Source of the DNA: an uncultured Bacteroidota bacterium
Lineage (GTDB): Bacteria > Bacteroidota > Bacteroidia > Chitinophagales > Chitinophagaceae
DNA: 8,230 bases
Reading direction: 5' to 3'
Assembly: GCA_937928385.1 (NCBI GenBank)
Contig: CALEZD010000014.1
Coordinates: 1 to 8,230, forward strand
This document shows positions 1 to 6,722 of this stretch, one piece after another. The notes beneath the pieces were generated by a model. That model searched no databases. It saw nothing but the letters and a program-made list of their open reading frames with translations, and had not been told where the DNA came from. Every line of letters starts with the position of its first letter. Position 1 is the stretch's first letter. Position numbers and translations under genes: made by a program.

Positions 1-13
1 ATTTTTTGCAAAT

Positions 14-47
14 TTTGACATATTGAAAAAAATATTTTTTATATTTA
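14..47 (+). promoter_or_regulatory. Possible Bacteroidota-type promoter for the small membrane protein
   Basis: A TTTG at 14-17 and TATATTTA at 40-47 loosely resemble the -33 (TTTG) and -7 (TAnnTTTG) elements of Bacteroidota sigma-A promoters. The 22-base spacer is longer than the usual 19 or so, and the last base of the -7 box is wrong. If used, transcription would begin almost at the ATG at 55, giving a nearly leaderless mRNA. The stretch is very A/T-rich, so chance matches are likely. Confidence 0.2.
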
Positions 48-54
48 GAGTACT

Positions 55-378
55 ATGGCAGAGGCAAAACTATCGGTACAGGATATGACTGCGCAGTGGC
101 TGGCCAATGGCCTGGATAATAAACAGGTGGAGGCCGAACTGCTGAAAATGGGAATTGATGAACGTAATGTTCCGGAAATGTTGCGCGAATTCAAAAAAAT
201 GCGCAACGCCCGCAATACTACCATTGGCTTGTACTACATACTGGCAGGTGCGCTGCTCTGCCTTATCAGTTGCGTACTAACGCTTGCTTTTTCGTCAGCC
301 ACAGCATTAATATTATACGGCCTCACCAGCGTAGGTGTTATCATTGTTTTTGTGGGCCTTGCCAGGATATTCGGATAG
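55..378 (+). CDS. Small two-helix inner-membrane protein of unknown function
   Basis: This 107-residue protein has a charged N-terminal part (about residues 1-55) followed by two hydrophobic helices, roughly 56-79 and 82-106. The N-terminal part is probably helical and cytoplasmic. It contains a WLANGLDNKQVEAELLKMG stretch, the kind of short helical segment I associate with small Bacteroidota membrane proteins. There is no signal peptide and no catalytic motif. The lysine/arginine cluster just before the first helix (KKMRNARN, 47-54) predicts an N-in, C-in hairpin. It converges with the YdeI-like gene, leaving 25 bp between the stops, and no clear terminator hairpin is seen there. The ATG at 55 is the first in frame and has no Shine-Dalgarno site, as is common in this phylum. 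It is real by composition and membrane topology, but its function is unknown. Confidence 0.75.
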   Translation: MAEAKLSVQDMTAQWLANGLDNKQVEAELLKMGIDERNVPEMLREFKKMRNARNTTIGLYYILAGALLCLISCVLTLAFSSATALILYGLTSVGVIIVFVGLARIFG

Positions 379-403
379 ATTTATTAACTTCTGATTAGTC
401 ACC

Positions 404-979
404 CTACCTGCGCAATACTTTTATTCTCATTCCTGCTTCTGAATCAATTATCAGTGTATGCAGGCGGTTGATACGCGTAGCCTCCCTCTTAGCGCTTATG
501 ACCCACCATATAGCTGCACGTTTGTATGATGGTGCTGAATGATGAAAATAATCCCATGCCTTTTTATTCTTCTTAAACTCCGCTTCAAATTCAGGTGGCA
601 ACTTGACATTGTCTTTGTGCTGCTCAAAAGAGTAGATGGCTGATTTATCATCTTTACGCCTTTCGTAAGCGGCCAAACCCCTGTCGTGTACCAGTCCATT
701 CGCTTTCAATTCTTCCATTTTCTTCATGTTCACCATGCTCCATATACTGCCCGGCTTGCGTGGTGTAAAACGTATCATATAGCTCTCTTCATCAATACTT
801 TTGCGTATGCCGTCAATCCAGCCGAAGCACAGTGCCTGGTCTACAGACTGTGGCCAGGTGATGCTGGGTTTGCCGGTTCCGGTTTTGTAAAAACCCACAT
901 ACAGCTCAGTTTCTTTTTCATGGTTTTTCTCCAGCCACTTCCTGAAGTCTGCAGGTTTTTTAAAGAATTTAGGGGACAT
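404..979 (-). CDS. YdeI/OmpD-associated (OmdA) family protein
   Basis: This 191-residue cytoplasmic protein matches the YdeI/OmdA family, often labelled 'bacteriocin-protection, YdeI or OmpD-associated', at about the usual full length. Visible family signatures are the N-terminal FRKWLEKNH (12-20), the core ALCFGWIDGIRKSID (49-63), FTPRKPGSIWSMVN (71-84) and the C-terminal SYKRAAIWWVISAKREATR block (151-169). The biochemical activity of the family is not established. Links to peptide or bacteriocin tolerance come from enterobacterial members and may not apply here. The start at 979 fits the family N-terminus. It is preceded directly by GGAGG (980-984) with no spacer, which is unusual. No signal peptide or membrane segment is present. 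It is divergent from the T9SS gene pair and convergent with the small membrane protein, so probably monocistronic. Confidence 0.9.
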   Translation of the reverse strand: MSPKFFKKPADFRKWLEKNHEKETELYVGFYKTGTGKPSITWPQSVDQALCFGWIDGIRKSIDEESYMIRFTPRKPGSIWSMVNMKKMEELKANGLVHDRGLAAYERRKDDKSAIYSFEQHKDNVKLPPEFEAEFKKNKKAWDYFHHSAPSYKRAAIWWVISAKREATRINRLHTLIIDSEAGMRIKVLRR

Positions 980-996
980 CCTCCATATTTTAATGA

Positions 997-1024
997 TAAA
1001 AATACACCAACTGTTTTTTGCAAT
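997..1024 (-). promoter_or_regulatory. Possible promoter for the YdeI-like gene
   Basis: Read on the - strand, ATTG (1024-1021) is followed after 16 bases by TATTTTTA (1004-997), a 7-of-8 match to the Bacteroidota -7 box TAnnTTTG. Transcription would start near 990 and leave a leader of about 11 bases carrying the GGAGG at 984-980. The spacer is a little short and the region is A/T-rich, so this is only a candidate. Confidence 0.27.
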
Positions 1025-1063
1025 ACCATGTCTAAGTTAAAAACCTCGAAAAATAACACCCGT

Positions 1064-3649
1064 ATGAAAAAGGCTCATATTTATATTCTGATCGTTATTA
1101 CAGTATTATTGAGCCTGCCAGGCACAAGCAAAGCCAACTATGCTGCCGGTGGCGAACTGATATTTGTCCATATATCTGATTCTACCTACCAGTTTTTCTT
1201 TAAACTGTACAGGGACTGCTCCGGCAATGCAGAGCCGGATACTATACCGCTTTGTTTTTTCAATCCCTGTACTAACCAGTCTTTTACTGTGCCGATGCCG
1301 AAGTGGTTGGGAACAGGAGGTAGTACCATTATCAAGCCGTTATGTTCATCCGGGCCAACTAATTGCGACAGCCCTGCTTCGCTGACACAGGCTTATAAAG
1401 AAATATGGTATGCAGCCATTGCGACAATGCCCGGCCGCTGTAATGCATGGCGCATCTTTACCCGCACAGCTACAAGGAGCAGTATATATAATATTCAGAA
1501 CTCAGCTTCCTCAGCGATGTATGTAGAAGCCACGATGAATAATTCCACCACGGACAGTAACAGTTCCCCATATTATTCAGTAAAGCCAATGTACGCTGTA
1601 CCGCTCAATGTAGCCTATACATTTAATAATGGTGGTATTGATGCGGACGGAGATTCGCTGTGGCACGATTTAATAATGCCACGTACAGGTGCTTCTACCT
1701 GTAGTGATACGGCTGTGAATATGAGTTTTGCCAACAGTTCCCCGTTATTTAGTCTTAACACTAACCCATTCCAGACGAACCATACTTTTAATTTTAATCG
1801 TTCGAATGGACAAATATCATTTACGTCCGGGATGCAGGGCAATGGAAATATTGTGTTGAGAACGAGGGAATACAGAAACGGGGTACAAATAGGCTCTGTG
1901 ATGCGGGAAATACAAATAAGAACAATGCAATTGCCTTCTCCACCTGTATATACTACTGGTTCAACCTGCGGAACACCTCCAAGTTCTAACGGGAAAATAT
2001 TCGGCTGTGTTGGTCAAAATATAAGCTATTGTTTTTTCTACAAGTCTCCGGATAGCAACAGCAGGATATATTTGTCTGACGACCTGGCGACTATGATACC
2101 GGGAGCTAACATTACTTATACAAATCAAGGTACCGATTCTGTACACGCTGTATTTAGCTGGACACCCGGTATAAATGATGTAGGTAATGCTTTCAACATA
2201 ATTTTCATTACTGATTCATTATGCAGCTTTCCTGTTCCATTGCAGTATGCACGAAGTATAGACTACCAAATATGGGGGCCGGTAAAAACCAATAATGATA
2301 CTACAATTTGCGCAGGAGAACCGGTCTATCTCGGTGTATCAGGCGGAGGAAGCTACCAATGGACAGTGTTAAGCGGCAGCCAGAACAGTCTGAGTAATCC
2401 CAACGCTGCAAACCCTGTTGCTACTCCTACTGCAACTACAACCTATGTAGTCACTTCGACTATCAATCCTTATTGCACGAACATCAATAAAGATACTGTC
2501 ACTGTAACCGTCCGTCCCTCTACACCAGGTTCTAATGCTATAGGTACTTCATTCGGCTGCGGGCATAACCCGTTGGTGAATTATATCAACGCCTGCCCGG
2601 GGCAGAATATCTCTTTCTGCTTCTATACCCAATCCACAGATAATGATGCACTGCTCTATCCTTCTGATAATTCGGCTACATCGTTGCCTGCCGCCAACAT
2701 TAGTTATACAGGATATGGGAGTAATTCTATAAACGGTACTTTCTCGTGGACACCCGGGCCCAATGATATAGGCTTCCACTCGGTGACCCTCACCACTTAC
2801 GATTCTGCATGTGTTACAGGCAATGGTTCGCATACCAAACAACAAACCGTAGGCATCATAGTATGGGGACCTCCGAAGATAACAGGCGATACATTTATCT
2901 GCCACGGCGAGAGTGTACAGCTTACCGCCAGCGGTGGATTGGGTTATCATTGGCGCATACTCAGGGGCGGTAGCCTGAATAGTTTGTCAGATACATCTAT
3001 ATACAATCCTGTAGCCACACCAGACAGCACTACCACCTATGTAGTCACGTCGCTGGCCAATTCTTATTGCAATAACAATAAGGATAGTATAACCGTACAT
3101 GTGTACCCTGCATCTGCTGTGCCTAAACCAAGGATAAATATCACTGTAGCGCCTGATAGTAATATTCATTTATACAATTCCGTCACATTTACAGCAAATG
3201 CTTCAGGTTGTAATAACATAAAATATCAATGGTTTGTAAACGGCACACAGGTGCCCGGTGCATATAGCAGCAGCTATACCACATCCAAATTATTGAACCT
3301 GGATAAAGTATGGTGCAAAGTAGTATGTACAGACACCTGCCCCAGCCCGGCTGATACTGCCAGCAATATTATTACCATGCATGTGAGTACGTCCGTAGTC
3401 GGGGTAACAAAAGATGGTGTTGTAAAGGTTTATCCTAACCCGAATAACGGTAAGTTTATAGTGGAATACCCGGGCAAAAACAAAACAATAACACTCACTG
3501 TCACTAATCTATTGGGACAGGTAGTATTCACCAATGGTAACTATATAGCGGGGCAGGATATAAACCTGGCTGGGCTGCCACAAGGAACATATATAATAAG
3601 GGCAATCAACGATGACAAGTCTTACACGGGCACGGTAGTCATAAAATAG
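1064..3649 (+). CDS. Secreted multidomain T9SS cargo protein with duplicated internal unit
   Basis: With this start the protein has 861 residues and opens with a clear signal peptide (MKKAHIYILIVITVLLSLP, cleavage near TSKA-NY at 24/25). The same frame stays open upstream to 686, but that part is antisense to the YdeI-like gene and is not signal-like; an ATG at 1028 would add 12 residues. Domains in order: an N-terminal module (about 25-290) with GGEL, YRDCSG, seven cysteines (52, 64, 69, 94, 101, 126, 213), NSSPYY and an acidic DADGDSL (193-199) that may bind calcium; two tandem units of about 190 residues (299-488 and 489-684); an Ig-like domain (687-775); and a T9SS type A sorting domain (787-861) with VYPNPNNG and a terminal TGTVVIK strand. 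Family knowledge predicts Sec export, T9SS passage across the outer membrane and surface anchoring or release. An adhesin-like role is inference. It is probably co-transcribed with the downstream paralogue. Confidence 0.9.
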   Translation: MKKAHIYILIVITVLLSLPGTSKANYAAGGELIFVHISDSTYQFFFKLYRDCSGNAEPDTIPLCFFNPCTNQSFTVPMPKWLGTGGSTIIKPLCSSGPTNCDSPASLTQAYKEIWYAAIATMPGRCNAWRIFTRTATRSSIYNIQNSASSAMYVEATMNNSTTDSNSSPYYSVKPMYAVPLNVAYTFNNGGIDADGDSLWHDLIMPRTGASTCSDTAVNMSFANSSPLFSLNTNPFQTNHTFNFNRSNGQISFTSGMQGNGNIVLRTREYRNGVQIGSVMREIQIRTMQLPSPPVYTTGSTCGTPPSSNGKIFGCVGQNISYCFFYKSPDSNSRIYLSDDLATMIPGANITYTNQGTDSVHAVFSWTPGINDVGNAFNIIFITDSLCSFPVPLQYARSIDYQIWGPVKTNNDTTICAGEPVYLGVSGGGSYQWTVLSGSQNSLSNPNAANPVATPTATTTYVVTSTINPYCTNINKDTVTVTVRPSTPGSNAIGTSFGCGHNPLVNYINACPGQNISFCFYTQSTDNDALLYPSDNSATSLPAANISYTGYGSNSINGTFSWTPGPNDIGFHSVTLTTYDSACVTGNGSHTKQQTVGIIVWGPPKITGDTFICHGESVQLTASGGLGYHWRILRGGSLNSLSDTSIYNPVATPDSTTTYVVTSLANSYCNNNKDSITVHVYPASAVPKPRINITVAPDSNIHLYNSVTFTANASGCNNIKYQWFVNGTQVPGAYSSSYTTSKLLNLDKVWCKVVCTDTCPSPADTASNIITMHVSTSVVGVTKDGVVKVYPNPNNGKFIVEYPGKNKTITLTVTNLLGQVVFTNGNYIAGQDINLAGLPQGTYIIRAINDDKSYTGTVVIK
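1958..3115 (+). repeat. Two tandem coding repeats of about 190 codons within the first T9SS gene
   Basis: Unit A (1958-2527, residues 299-488) and unit B (2528-3115, residues 489-684) share the same order of landmarks. These are GQNIS[YF]CF, a YxSD segment, PGANITYT or PAANISYT, FSWTPGxNDxG, an I(V)WGP linker, a TICAGE or FICHGE strand, NPVATP, and TTTYVVTS, followed by a cysteine and KD[TS][IV]TV. DNA similarity survives in places: an identical 14-base acctatgtagtcac occurs in both. Protein similarity is clear and DNA similarity patchy, so the duplication is not recent. Each unit looks like two beta-sandwich domains, one of the TYTG...FSWTPG kind and one PKD/Ig-like. Confidence 0.8.
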
Positions 3650-3676
3650 GCTATCTTTATACCTATTACTGAAACT

Positions 3677-5458
3677 ATGAAACTACTTAAGATTACCCTG
3701 TTATTTTATCTACTGACAGCACTGTTGTCAACTAACACTTATGCCAATAATGTCGCAGCGGGAGAGTTGAGCTATACCTGGCTGAGCGGCAGCACCTACC
3801 GTTTTGTGTACAAAGGGTATTTTGACTGTTCGGGTTCTCCTGCACCGGCATCCGTTTACCTCTGTGCCACCAATACCTGTGCAAATACCAATACACATTA
3901 TATACTCAGTAGCTGGTCAGGAAGTATTACTTATGGTATGCCCAATGGCAGCAATGTGCCGGTGGGTTGCCTCAAACCGTCAACACAATGTGACAGTCCT
4001 TCGTCTACATTAAAGGGATATAAAGAATATTGGTACACAACCGATATAACACTTAATGATACCTGCAGCAACTGGCAGTTTGTTACTACTGTAAATTCCC
4101 GAAGCAGTTTTGACAATGTAGTGGCAGGCAACCAGTACCTAAAGGTGACATTTGATAATACAAACATTCAAAAAAACTCGTCGCCGTATTTTACGTCACC
4201 GGCAGTAATATACTGGAGTAAATACAATCAACTATATCTTCGAAACCATTTATCAGACCCTGATGGGGATTCGTTAGTACTTGAAGTGACACAGCCGCTT
4301 ACACATTCAGGCACTACCAACCTTTGCCCGACTACCTCCTCAACTGTTGCACTAATACCACATACTCCCCCCATATCATTCCCTAACAATCCTTTTCCTA
4401 CGATGGGGGGAAGCGGGTTTTATATAGACTCTGTTAACACTGTGAGTATTACTCCTGACCCGAATGGAGTATTCCTGGTTACCTATCTTATAAAGGAGTA
4501 CCGCAACGGTAAGCTGATTGGCACTATCTTGAAAGATGTGGTCTTTGTAATAGCCAATGTTGGTAACTACTACCTTCGGTCTGAGATAGACAGTACACGT
4601 TTTTCGGGGCTGAAACACTTTAATCCTGGTACATATATCAGTTGCCCGGGAGATACGATAAGAACCTGTTATCGCATCAGTGCAAATAATTCTAATGCAC
4701 GCATTTACGTGTCTGACACAATGCACAGAACTATCCCCGGGGCCATTGTCTCCATTTCCGGACAGGGTAAGGACACTGTGTACTGGTGTATGGAATGGGT
4801 ATCAGCACCAGCTGACACGGGTATATTTCAAGTTAGGTTTTTCGCCGTTGATTCTTCTTGCTATCCACCTGGCATTGCTAATTTCGGTTGGATCGGTTAT
4901 AATGTTTATATGAGGGCCCAGCCATTAGTATCTATCAGCAAACAATCACCCAACCCGGCCTGGCCGTACGTTAATATAAACTTTAGTGCTTCACATACTC
5001 CGTGCAATAGTCCCTGGTATCAATGGCAGGTAAATGGTAAAGATGTTCCCGGCACACAGGCACAAAAATACTTATGGAGCAGCACGAAACTGAACGACGG
5101 AGACCATATACGCTGTCTGTTTAAATGCTATGATACTCTGTGTTTGGATACTTCTGTTGTAACCAGTAATACTATAACCGTTAATATAAAGACCGGAATA
5201 AATGAAACCACCGGTAGTGATGCGTTACTTACCATATTCCCAAATCCGAATAATGGAGTATTCACAATAGCAGCTCCGGGTATCAATATTAATCAATCAT
5301 TGCACCTGGCAATATTTAACATCTATGGACAGTCAGTCTATTCAACCGGCAATTATACCGGCGGACAAATTGACTTATCTGGTGAAGCACGGGGTATGTA
5401 TATGCTGAGGCTAAGTGATGGGGAAAGAGAGTATAAGGCGAATTTTGTGGTGCAGTAG
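3677..5458 (+). CDS. Secreted T9SS cargo protein, shorter paralogue of the upstream gene
   Basis: This 593-residue protein starts 27 bp after the previous stop and is clearly its paralogue. The signal peptide is MKLLKITLLFYLLTALLST with cleavage near TYA-NN (23/24). The N-terminal module (about 24-300) keeps AAGEL, DCSG, seven cysteines at equivalent places (51, 63, 68, 98, 105, 130, 217), NSSPYF, DPDGDSL (194-200) and the EYRNG segment. A single FSWTPG-like half unit follows (316-413, with SCPGD and YVSD), without the PKD-like half present in the neighbour. Then come an Ig-like domain (416-507, YQWQVNGKDVPG) and a T9SS type A sorting domain (517-593, FPNPNNG, ending ANFVVQ). It is presumably exported and surface-located like its neighbour, and the ligand is unknown. 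No Shine-Dalgarno site is seen. No convincing terminator follows the stop. Confidence 0.92.
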   Translation: MKLLKITLLFYLLTALLSTNTYANNVAAGELSYTWLSGSTYRFVYKGYFDCSGSPAPASVYLCATNTCANTNTHYILSSWSGSITYGMPNGSNVPVGCLKPSTQCDSPSSTLKGYKEYWYTTDITLNDTCSNWQFVTTVNSRSSFDNVVAGNQYLKVTFDNTNIQKNSSPYFTSPAVIYWSKYNQLYLRNHLSDPDGDSLVLEVTQPLTHSGTTNLCPTTSSTVALIPHTPPISFPNNPFPTMGGSGFYIDSVNTVSITPDPNGVFLVTYLIKEYRNGKLIGTILKDVVFVIANVGNYYLRSEIDSTRFSGLKHFNPGTYISCPGDTIRTCYRISANNSNARIYVSDTMHRTIPGAIVSISGQGKDTVYWCMEWVSAPADTGIFQVRFFAVDSSCYPPGIANFGWIGYNVYMRAQPLVSISKQSPNPAWPYVNINFSASHTPCNSPWYQWQVNGKDVPGTQAQKYLWSSTKLNDGDHIRCLFKCYDTLCLDTSVVTSNTITVNIKTGINETTGSDALLTIFPNPNNGVFTIAAPGININQSLHLAIFNIYGQSVYSTGNYTGGQIDLSGEARGMYMLRLSDGEREYKANFVVQ

Positions 5459-5510
5459 AGCAGCAGAAAAACTATTAAAAATGGGCGATTATGGAGAAAT
5501 CCAGTTGAAA

Positions 5511-5597
5511 TTAGTGGTCATGCCTTTGGCCAGCACCGCTTTTTAATATGAATTCACTACTGATTAAATAGGCCCCGGTTGTAACCACAGTTTCACC
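5511..5597 (-). pseudogene. C-terminal remnant of a CusB-like RND efflux periplasmic adaptor
   Basis: On the - strand this frame reads GETVVTTGAYLISSEF, then ILKSGAGQRHDH and a TAA stop. That pattern (GE-VV-x-x-GAYL-x-x-SE-x-x-LK-x-GA and a histidine-rich tail) is the typical C-terminal end of CusB/HlyD-type membrane fusion proteins of heavy-metal RND efflux systems in Bacteroidota. Only 28 codons survive, where an intact protein has roughly 380-600 residues. The frame stays open upstream to 5657, but those 20 codons read as a hydrophobic, cysteine-rich stretch that does not match the family (no G-L-x-x-G before GE). A deletion or rearrangement breakpoint near 5597 is therefore likely. No CusA or CusC relative is seen nearby. 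The alternative is a 46-codon small lipoprotein-like ORF from a GTG at 5651, which I consider less likely. Confidence 0.5.
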
Positions 5598-6001
5598 CGC
5601 GCATGCAAAACATAGAATTAATGCGAAGCAACAATTTAAAATGATTTCCACAGTTATTTAAAGCGGCTATGACAACATATGAAACCATATGCCTTCAAAC
5701 AAACAACATTTTGCCACCTGTGAATTTTACAAGTATTATCCAGTTAAATATAACTTTAATAAAAAGTTACTGTTAATGTTTGTATTGTAATAATTCTGTC
5801 ACAACAAATAATCCTGGCTATGTCAGTCCCAACCATTGGCTATCGATCAAACTTCATTCATAAGTGCGCTGGTGACCCTTTTAGAATCTGTAATTGGAAT
5901 AACAGACAATAGATTCAATATATACAGTTTAGCTACATGTTCAATCTTACGAATACAGTTTTCACTATTGTTATTGTATTATATAATAAACAGAAGGACG
6001 T

Positions 6002-6035
6002 AAAAAAGCGACTGCTTAAAGTAAACAGTCGCTTT
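6002..6035 (-). terminator. Intrinsic terminator of the 170-residue lipoprotein gene
   Basis: A perfect 10-bp stem AAAGCGACTG (6005-6014) and CAGTCGCTTT (6026-6035) encloses an 11-base loop. Read on the - strand it lies 22 bases after the stop and its right arm runs into a six-T tract (6007-6002), the classic Rho-independent form. On the + strand the following TTTGAATA is weaker, but the stem could still slow transcription coming from the T9SS pair. Confidence 0.85.
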
Positions 6036-6057
6036 GAATAGTCGCGTTAATAAAGCT

Positions 6058-6570
6058 CTACAATGTGAATAAACCTAAATCGTAATTCGAGGTTGTTGGA
6101 GTACCACTTGGCCAGGGCTGTGTAACTATTCTTTCAGTCACATGCATAGTAGTACTGTTCACCTGCGTGAATGTATACGTTATTTGAGACAGACCATTTA
6201 CGTATACCACCTGTCCATTGCTGTAAGGGAACGGTGAAGACCAAGTGCCCCAAAAATCACTCCCCCATGCCGCAACTGTTGGATCTGATTCCAAAAGCAT
6301 GAGAGTCCCATCTTTAGAAATTGAAAAGCGATATAACCCTCTCGAATCTACAGATTCACTTACTTGGTATGTTACGGCATACTCTACCGGAACAGGGTCT
6401 GGAATAGGGTCCGGGTCATTTGTCTTACCTTTACCATTTTCACTACCTCGTTTTTCTGTAGCACTTAGAGTTGAGCTGTTAACCAAATCGTTTTGGTTAG
6501 CTTTTTGACAAGCTGTCGTACTAACTAACAGGATAATTGCCAATAACAATACATTTTTTCTTTGTGTCAT
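6058..6570 (-). CDS. Small secreted lipoprotein of unknown function
   Basis: This 170-residue protein has a short basic start (MTQRKN), a hydrophobic segment (7-16) and a lipobox-like VSTTAC with the acylated cysteine predicted at 21; threonine at -3 is less usual than leucine or valine. After the cysteine comes a polar, disordered linker (about 22-63) with a proline/aspartate run (DPDPIPDPVPV, 52-62). The rest (about 64-170) looks like a compact beta-rich domain with LYRFSISKDGTLMLL, WGTW and YTFTQV segments, resembling small beta-sheet domains of exported Bacteroidota proteins. I do not recognise the family. AAAAAAGG nine bases before the ATG is a weak ribosome site. It is bounded by terminators on both sides, so it is probably transcribed alone from a promoter in 6571-6680 that I could not define. 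Confidence 0.78.
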   Translation of the reverse strand: MTQRKNVLLLAIILLVSTTACQKANQNDLVNSSTLSATEKRGSENGKGKTNDPDPIPDPVPVEYAVTYQVSESVDSRGLYRFSISKDGTLMLLESDPTVAAWGSDFWGTWSSPFPYSNGQVVYVNGLSQITYTFTQVNSTTMHVTERIVTQPWPSGTPTTSNYDLGLFTL

Positions 6571-6680
6571 AATCGTTTACCTTTTTTGTTAAAAAATTAA
6601 ATTTATGTGTTCTTATTTATTCGTTTGTTAAGAGACAAAAGTTTTCAATGAGGATGTGGCACTTACATACAAGGCTTTAT

Positions 6681-6717
6681 AAAAATGGATTGTACACAAC
6701 AATGTACAGACCCATTT
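6681..6717 (-). terminator. Probable intrinsic terminator of the 311-residue lipoprotein gene
   Basis: On the - strand, starting six bases after the stop, AAATGG (6717-6712 region) and CCATTT form an outer stem and TGTACA with TGTACA forms an inner stem around a TTGTTG loop. A small internal bulge (GTC opposite AT) separates them. The right arm continues into TTTTTAT. This fits a Rho-independent terminator and separates the two lipoprotein genes transcriptionally. Confidence 0.65.
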
Positions 6718-6722
6718 GTCAT

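Larger units (their letters stand above)
5459..6057. other. Long intergenic region without an intact gene
   Basis: About 600 bases separate the T9SS pair from the convergent lipoprotein gene. Besides the efflux-adaptor remnant (5511-5597) and the terminator (6002-6035), I see only small inverted repeats: CATATG-aaac-CATATG at 5676-5691, a 7-bp A/T-rich hairpin TAACTTT/AAAGTTA at 5751-5769, and competing arms around 5884-5916 (GAATCT with AGATTC, TCTGT with ACAGA). No reading frame longer than about 50 codons looks coding. Composition becomes strongly A/T-rich from about 5740. The region reads as decayed former coding DNA rather than a known RNA gene. Confidence 0.6.

Noticed and set aside
686..1063. 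N-terminal extension of the first T9SS gene up to an ATG at 686
   Set aside because: It overlaps most of the YdeI-like gene in antisense and its translation is not signal-like. A normal signal peptide begins at the ATG at 1064, so the extension is only an open frame.
2549..2950. A 133-codon open frame antisense to the first T9SS gene
   Set aside because: It lies wholly inside a well-supported coding region and shows no domain or signal features. It is a shadow frame.
5504..5530. AAATTAGTGGTCA resembling the terminal repeats of some IS21-family elements of Bacteroidota
   Set aside because: It is a single short match with no second copy, no transposase and no matching end. The same bases are explained as the stop and last codons of the efflux-adaptor remnant.
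5791..5855. Short + strand frame reading SPNHWLSIKL, reminiscent of an ASPIC/UnbV domain fragment
   Set aside because: Only about ten residues look similar, the flanks do not fit and a stop follows at once. It is probably chance.
6571..6680. Search for a promoter of the 170-residue lipoprotein gene
   Set aside because: A TTTTG near 6633-6637 on the - strand has no good TAnnTTTG partner at the right distance. The nearest (TAAATAAG after 16 bases, TAAATTTA after 30 bases) fit poorly, so no promoter is annotated.
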